From Actinomycetota bacterium (GTDB lineage: Bacteria > Actinomycetota > Actinomycetes > Actinomycetales > Actinomycetaceae), in NCBI GenBank assembly GCA_019425105.1, contig JAHYYD010000100.1:1-7841 (forward strand): a stretch of DNA of 7,841 nucleotides. Reading direction: 5' to 3'. A program made the translations under genes and the position numbers. Positions 6,302-7,841 of the stretch are shown one piece after another. How positions within the stretch are numbered: position 1 is the stretch's first letter; every line of letters starts with the position of its first letter. The notes under the pieces are model-generated. The model saw nothing but the letters and a program-made list of their open reading frames with translations. It had not been told where the DNA came from and ran no database searches.

Positions 6302-7841
6302 GTGCGAGGTTCCGTCAGGATTTTTCGTCGTGATCTGCTGAGGCTGGTACGTGTTCCGGTCGCGTGGATTGTCATCATCGGTATGGCATTCGTGCCCGCG
6401 CTCTACGCGTGGTTCAACATCGTTGGCTTCTGGGACCCGTACTCGCAGACTTCCCACATCCGCGTGGCGGTGGCGAACGAGGACGAGGGCGCGACCAAGG
6501 ACCGGATCGGCACCGTGAATGTGGGTGCGATGCTTGAGACTCAGTTGAAGCAGAACGATCAGCTGGGCTGGCACTTCGTGAGCGCCGACGAGGCCCGTGC
6601 GGAGGTCGAGCGCGGCGATTCATACGCGGCCTTCATCATCCCGGCGTCTTTCTCCCGTGACCTGACGGGCATCGTTGACGGTACGTACGTCAAGCCGAAT
6701 ATCCAGTATTACGTCAACGAGAAGAACAACGCGGTGGCCCCCAAGATCACGGGGGCGGGTGCGACGGCGTTGGATCGCCAGATCAACTCGGCGTTCGTGT
6801 CGACGGTGGCCAAGGTTTTGTCGGAGAAGGCGTCCGAGGCCGGGGTGAGCATCGCGAACAACGCTGACCAGAAGCGTTCGGACGTGTCTGCTTCGGTGTC
6901 CGAGGCCTCGGCGAAGCTGGGCAGTGCCTCGCAGACCCTGGAGGGTGTGGGGGAGAAGATCGACGCGGCGAAGGCTTCGGTGGCCTCGGCGCGCGCGACC
7001 CTGAGCGACCTGGATAGCGCAGCTTCGGATCTGTCGGCGTCCCTGGACCAGGCGGACCAGCTGGTGGGCGACTCGCGCACCTCGCTGGCCTCATTCTCCG
7101 GTCAGATGGGCGGTGCCCTCGACGGCCTGTCCTCGAACGCGGCGAGCGCCCTTGCGGGGGTCTCTGCGGACGCGGGCACTCTCGACGGTGCGGTGCAGGG
7201 TGCGTCCGGACGCGTGGGTGGCCTGCTCACTGAGGGCACGTCGATTAACGACTCGGTGGGCGAGGTGCTCACGGAGCTGAATGCCCTAGGGATTGGGAAC
7301 CTGCCCGCCGCGGGGACGGCTCTGGCGGACCTGACGAACCAGAACACCGCGCTGTCCGCGGCCCTCGGGAACCTGACGACCCTCAACTCGGACCTCTCGG
7401 CGTCATCCTCATCGATCACGAACGCGCTGACGTCGGCCTCCGACGCCTCCGCTGCGGTGTCGGCCTCGGCGACGAGCGCCCGCAGCGGTGTCTCCTCCCA
7501 GCTTCCCGCGATTTCGTCGGCGCTTGACGATTTCTCGAGCGCATCCTCGTCGATGCGCGGCTCCCTCGACACCTTGCGCAGCCAGCGCGACCAGGTGTCG
7601 GGCCTGCTCGACCAGCTCGATTCCCTGCTGGACGGGGCAAAGACAGCGACTCAGACGAGCGCCACGAACGTCGCTGCGATCACGTCCGACCTGAACTCGG
7701 TGGCGACGGACATCTCGTCGCTGTCCTCCTCGAATACGCTGCGCGACCTCTCGAGCTCCCTGGGAGTCAACGCCGAGTCGATCGCCTCCTTCATGGCCTC
7801 GCCGACGCAGATCGAGACGAAGGCCGTGTACCCCGTGGCTG
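6302..7841 (+). CDS. YhgE/Pip family membrane protein, 3' partial
   Basis: Member of the YhgE/Pip family, named after the Lactococcus phage infection protein and related to ABC-2-type membrane proteins; the biochemical role is not established. The frame is open for 513 codons to the window edge. The N-terminus is typical: a basic stretch, a membrane segment at about 18-37, then PALYAWFNI and WDPY (44-47), a VAVANEDEGA strand at 55-64, and YAAFIIP...FSRDL at 108-121. From about residue 190 to 490 the external region is rich in Ser, Ala, Asp, Leu and Thr with heptad-like spacing and is probably a long helical coiled coil. The last residues (ASPTQIETKAVYPVA) match the family segment just before the C-terminal multi-pass membrane domain, so roughly 200-300 residues are likely missing. 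GTG is chosen for its ribosome binding site and full N-terminal motif. It starts 18 nt after smpB. No frameshift is seen. Confidence 0.92.
   Translation, partial: MRGSVRIFRRDLLRLVRVPVAWIVIIGMAFVPALYAWFNIVGFWDPYSQTSHIRVAVANEDEGATKDRIGTVNVGAMLETQLKQNDQLGWHFVSADEARAEVERGDSYAAFIIPASFSRDLTGIVDGTYVKPNIQYYVNEKNNAVAPKITGAGATALDRQINSAFVSTVAKVLSEKASEAGVSIANNADQKRSDVSASVSEASAKLGSASQTLEGVGEKIDAAKASVASARATLSDLDSAASDLSASLDQADQLVGDSRTSLASFSGQMGGALDGLSSNAASALAGVSADAGTLDGAVQGASGRVGGLLTEGTSINDSVGEVLTELNALGIGNLPAAGTALADLTNQNTALSAALGNLTTLNSDLSASSSSITNALTSASDASAAVSASATSARSGVSSQLPAISSALDDFSSASSSMRGSLDTLRSQRDQVSGLLDQLDSLLDGAKTATQTSATNVAAITSDLNSVATDISSLSSSNTLRDLSSSLGVNAESIASFMASPTQIETKAVYPVA

Noticed and set aside
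5627..6574. Reverse-strand open frame of 315 codons opposite smpB and the YhgE/Pip start
   Set aside because: It spans two + strand genes and their gaps, with no family resemblance or ribosome binding site that I can see.

Overview
The window is GC-rich DNA from an actinobacterium. Codons end mostly in G or C, GTG starts are common, terminator-like hairpins lack U-tails, and one promoter looks leaderless. The gene order prfB - ftsE - ftsX - (cell-wall hydrolase) - smpB is an actinobacterial arrangement. Together with an E. coli-type small NADP glutamate dehydrogenase, it suggests the Actinomyces/Schaalia group; that genus-level guess is inference only.

All genes lie on the + strand. (1) 1-1332: gdhA, lacking only a few N-terminal residues at the window edge, followed by a hairpin terminator at 1348-1376. 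(2) 1468-2589: prfB (peptide chain release factor 2), a continuous frame with no programmed frameshift. It starts at a GTG placed 7 nt after a TANNNT -10 box, so its mRNA is probably leaderless. A perfect 15-bp hairpin follows at 2611-2650. (3) 2781-5670: ftsE, ftsX and a secreted coiled-coil M23 endopeptidase, spaced by 5 nt at each junction. They form a divisome module in which the FtsEX ABC-type complex is predicted to control the hydrolase outside the membrane. (4) 5671-5755: two adjacent hairpins, then a strong ribosome binding site. (5) 5756-6283: smpB, the tmRNA-binding protein for ribosome rescue. (6) 6302-7841: the first 513 codons of a YhgE/Pip-family membrane protein, cut by the window edge just before its C-terminal membrane domain.

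Functionally, the window combines nitrogen assimilation (GdhA), translation termination and rescue (RF2, SmpB), and envelope or division work (FtsEX, M23 hydrolase, YhgE/Pip). I see no CRISPR array, insertion sequence, phage gene, rRNA or tRNA. I do not find a clearly undescribed system; this is mostly a conserved housekeeping locus. The points most worth a second look are the leaderless prfB start, the FtsEX-linked catalytic M23 enzyme, the tandem hairpins before smpB, and the YhgE/Pip gene placed 18 nt after smpB.
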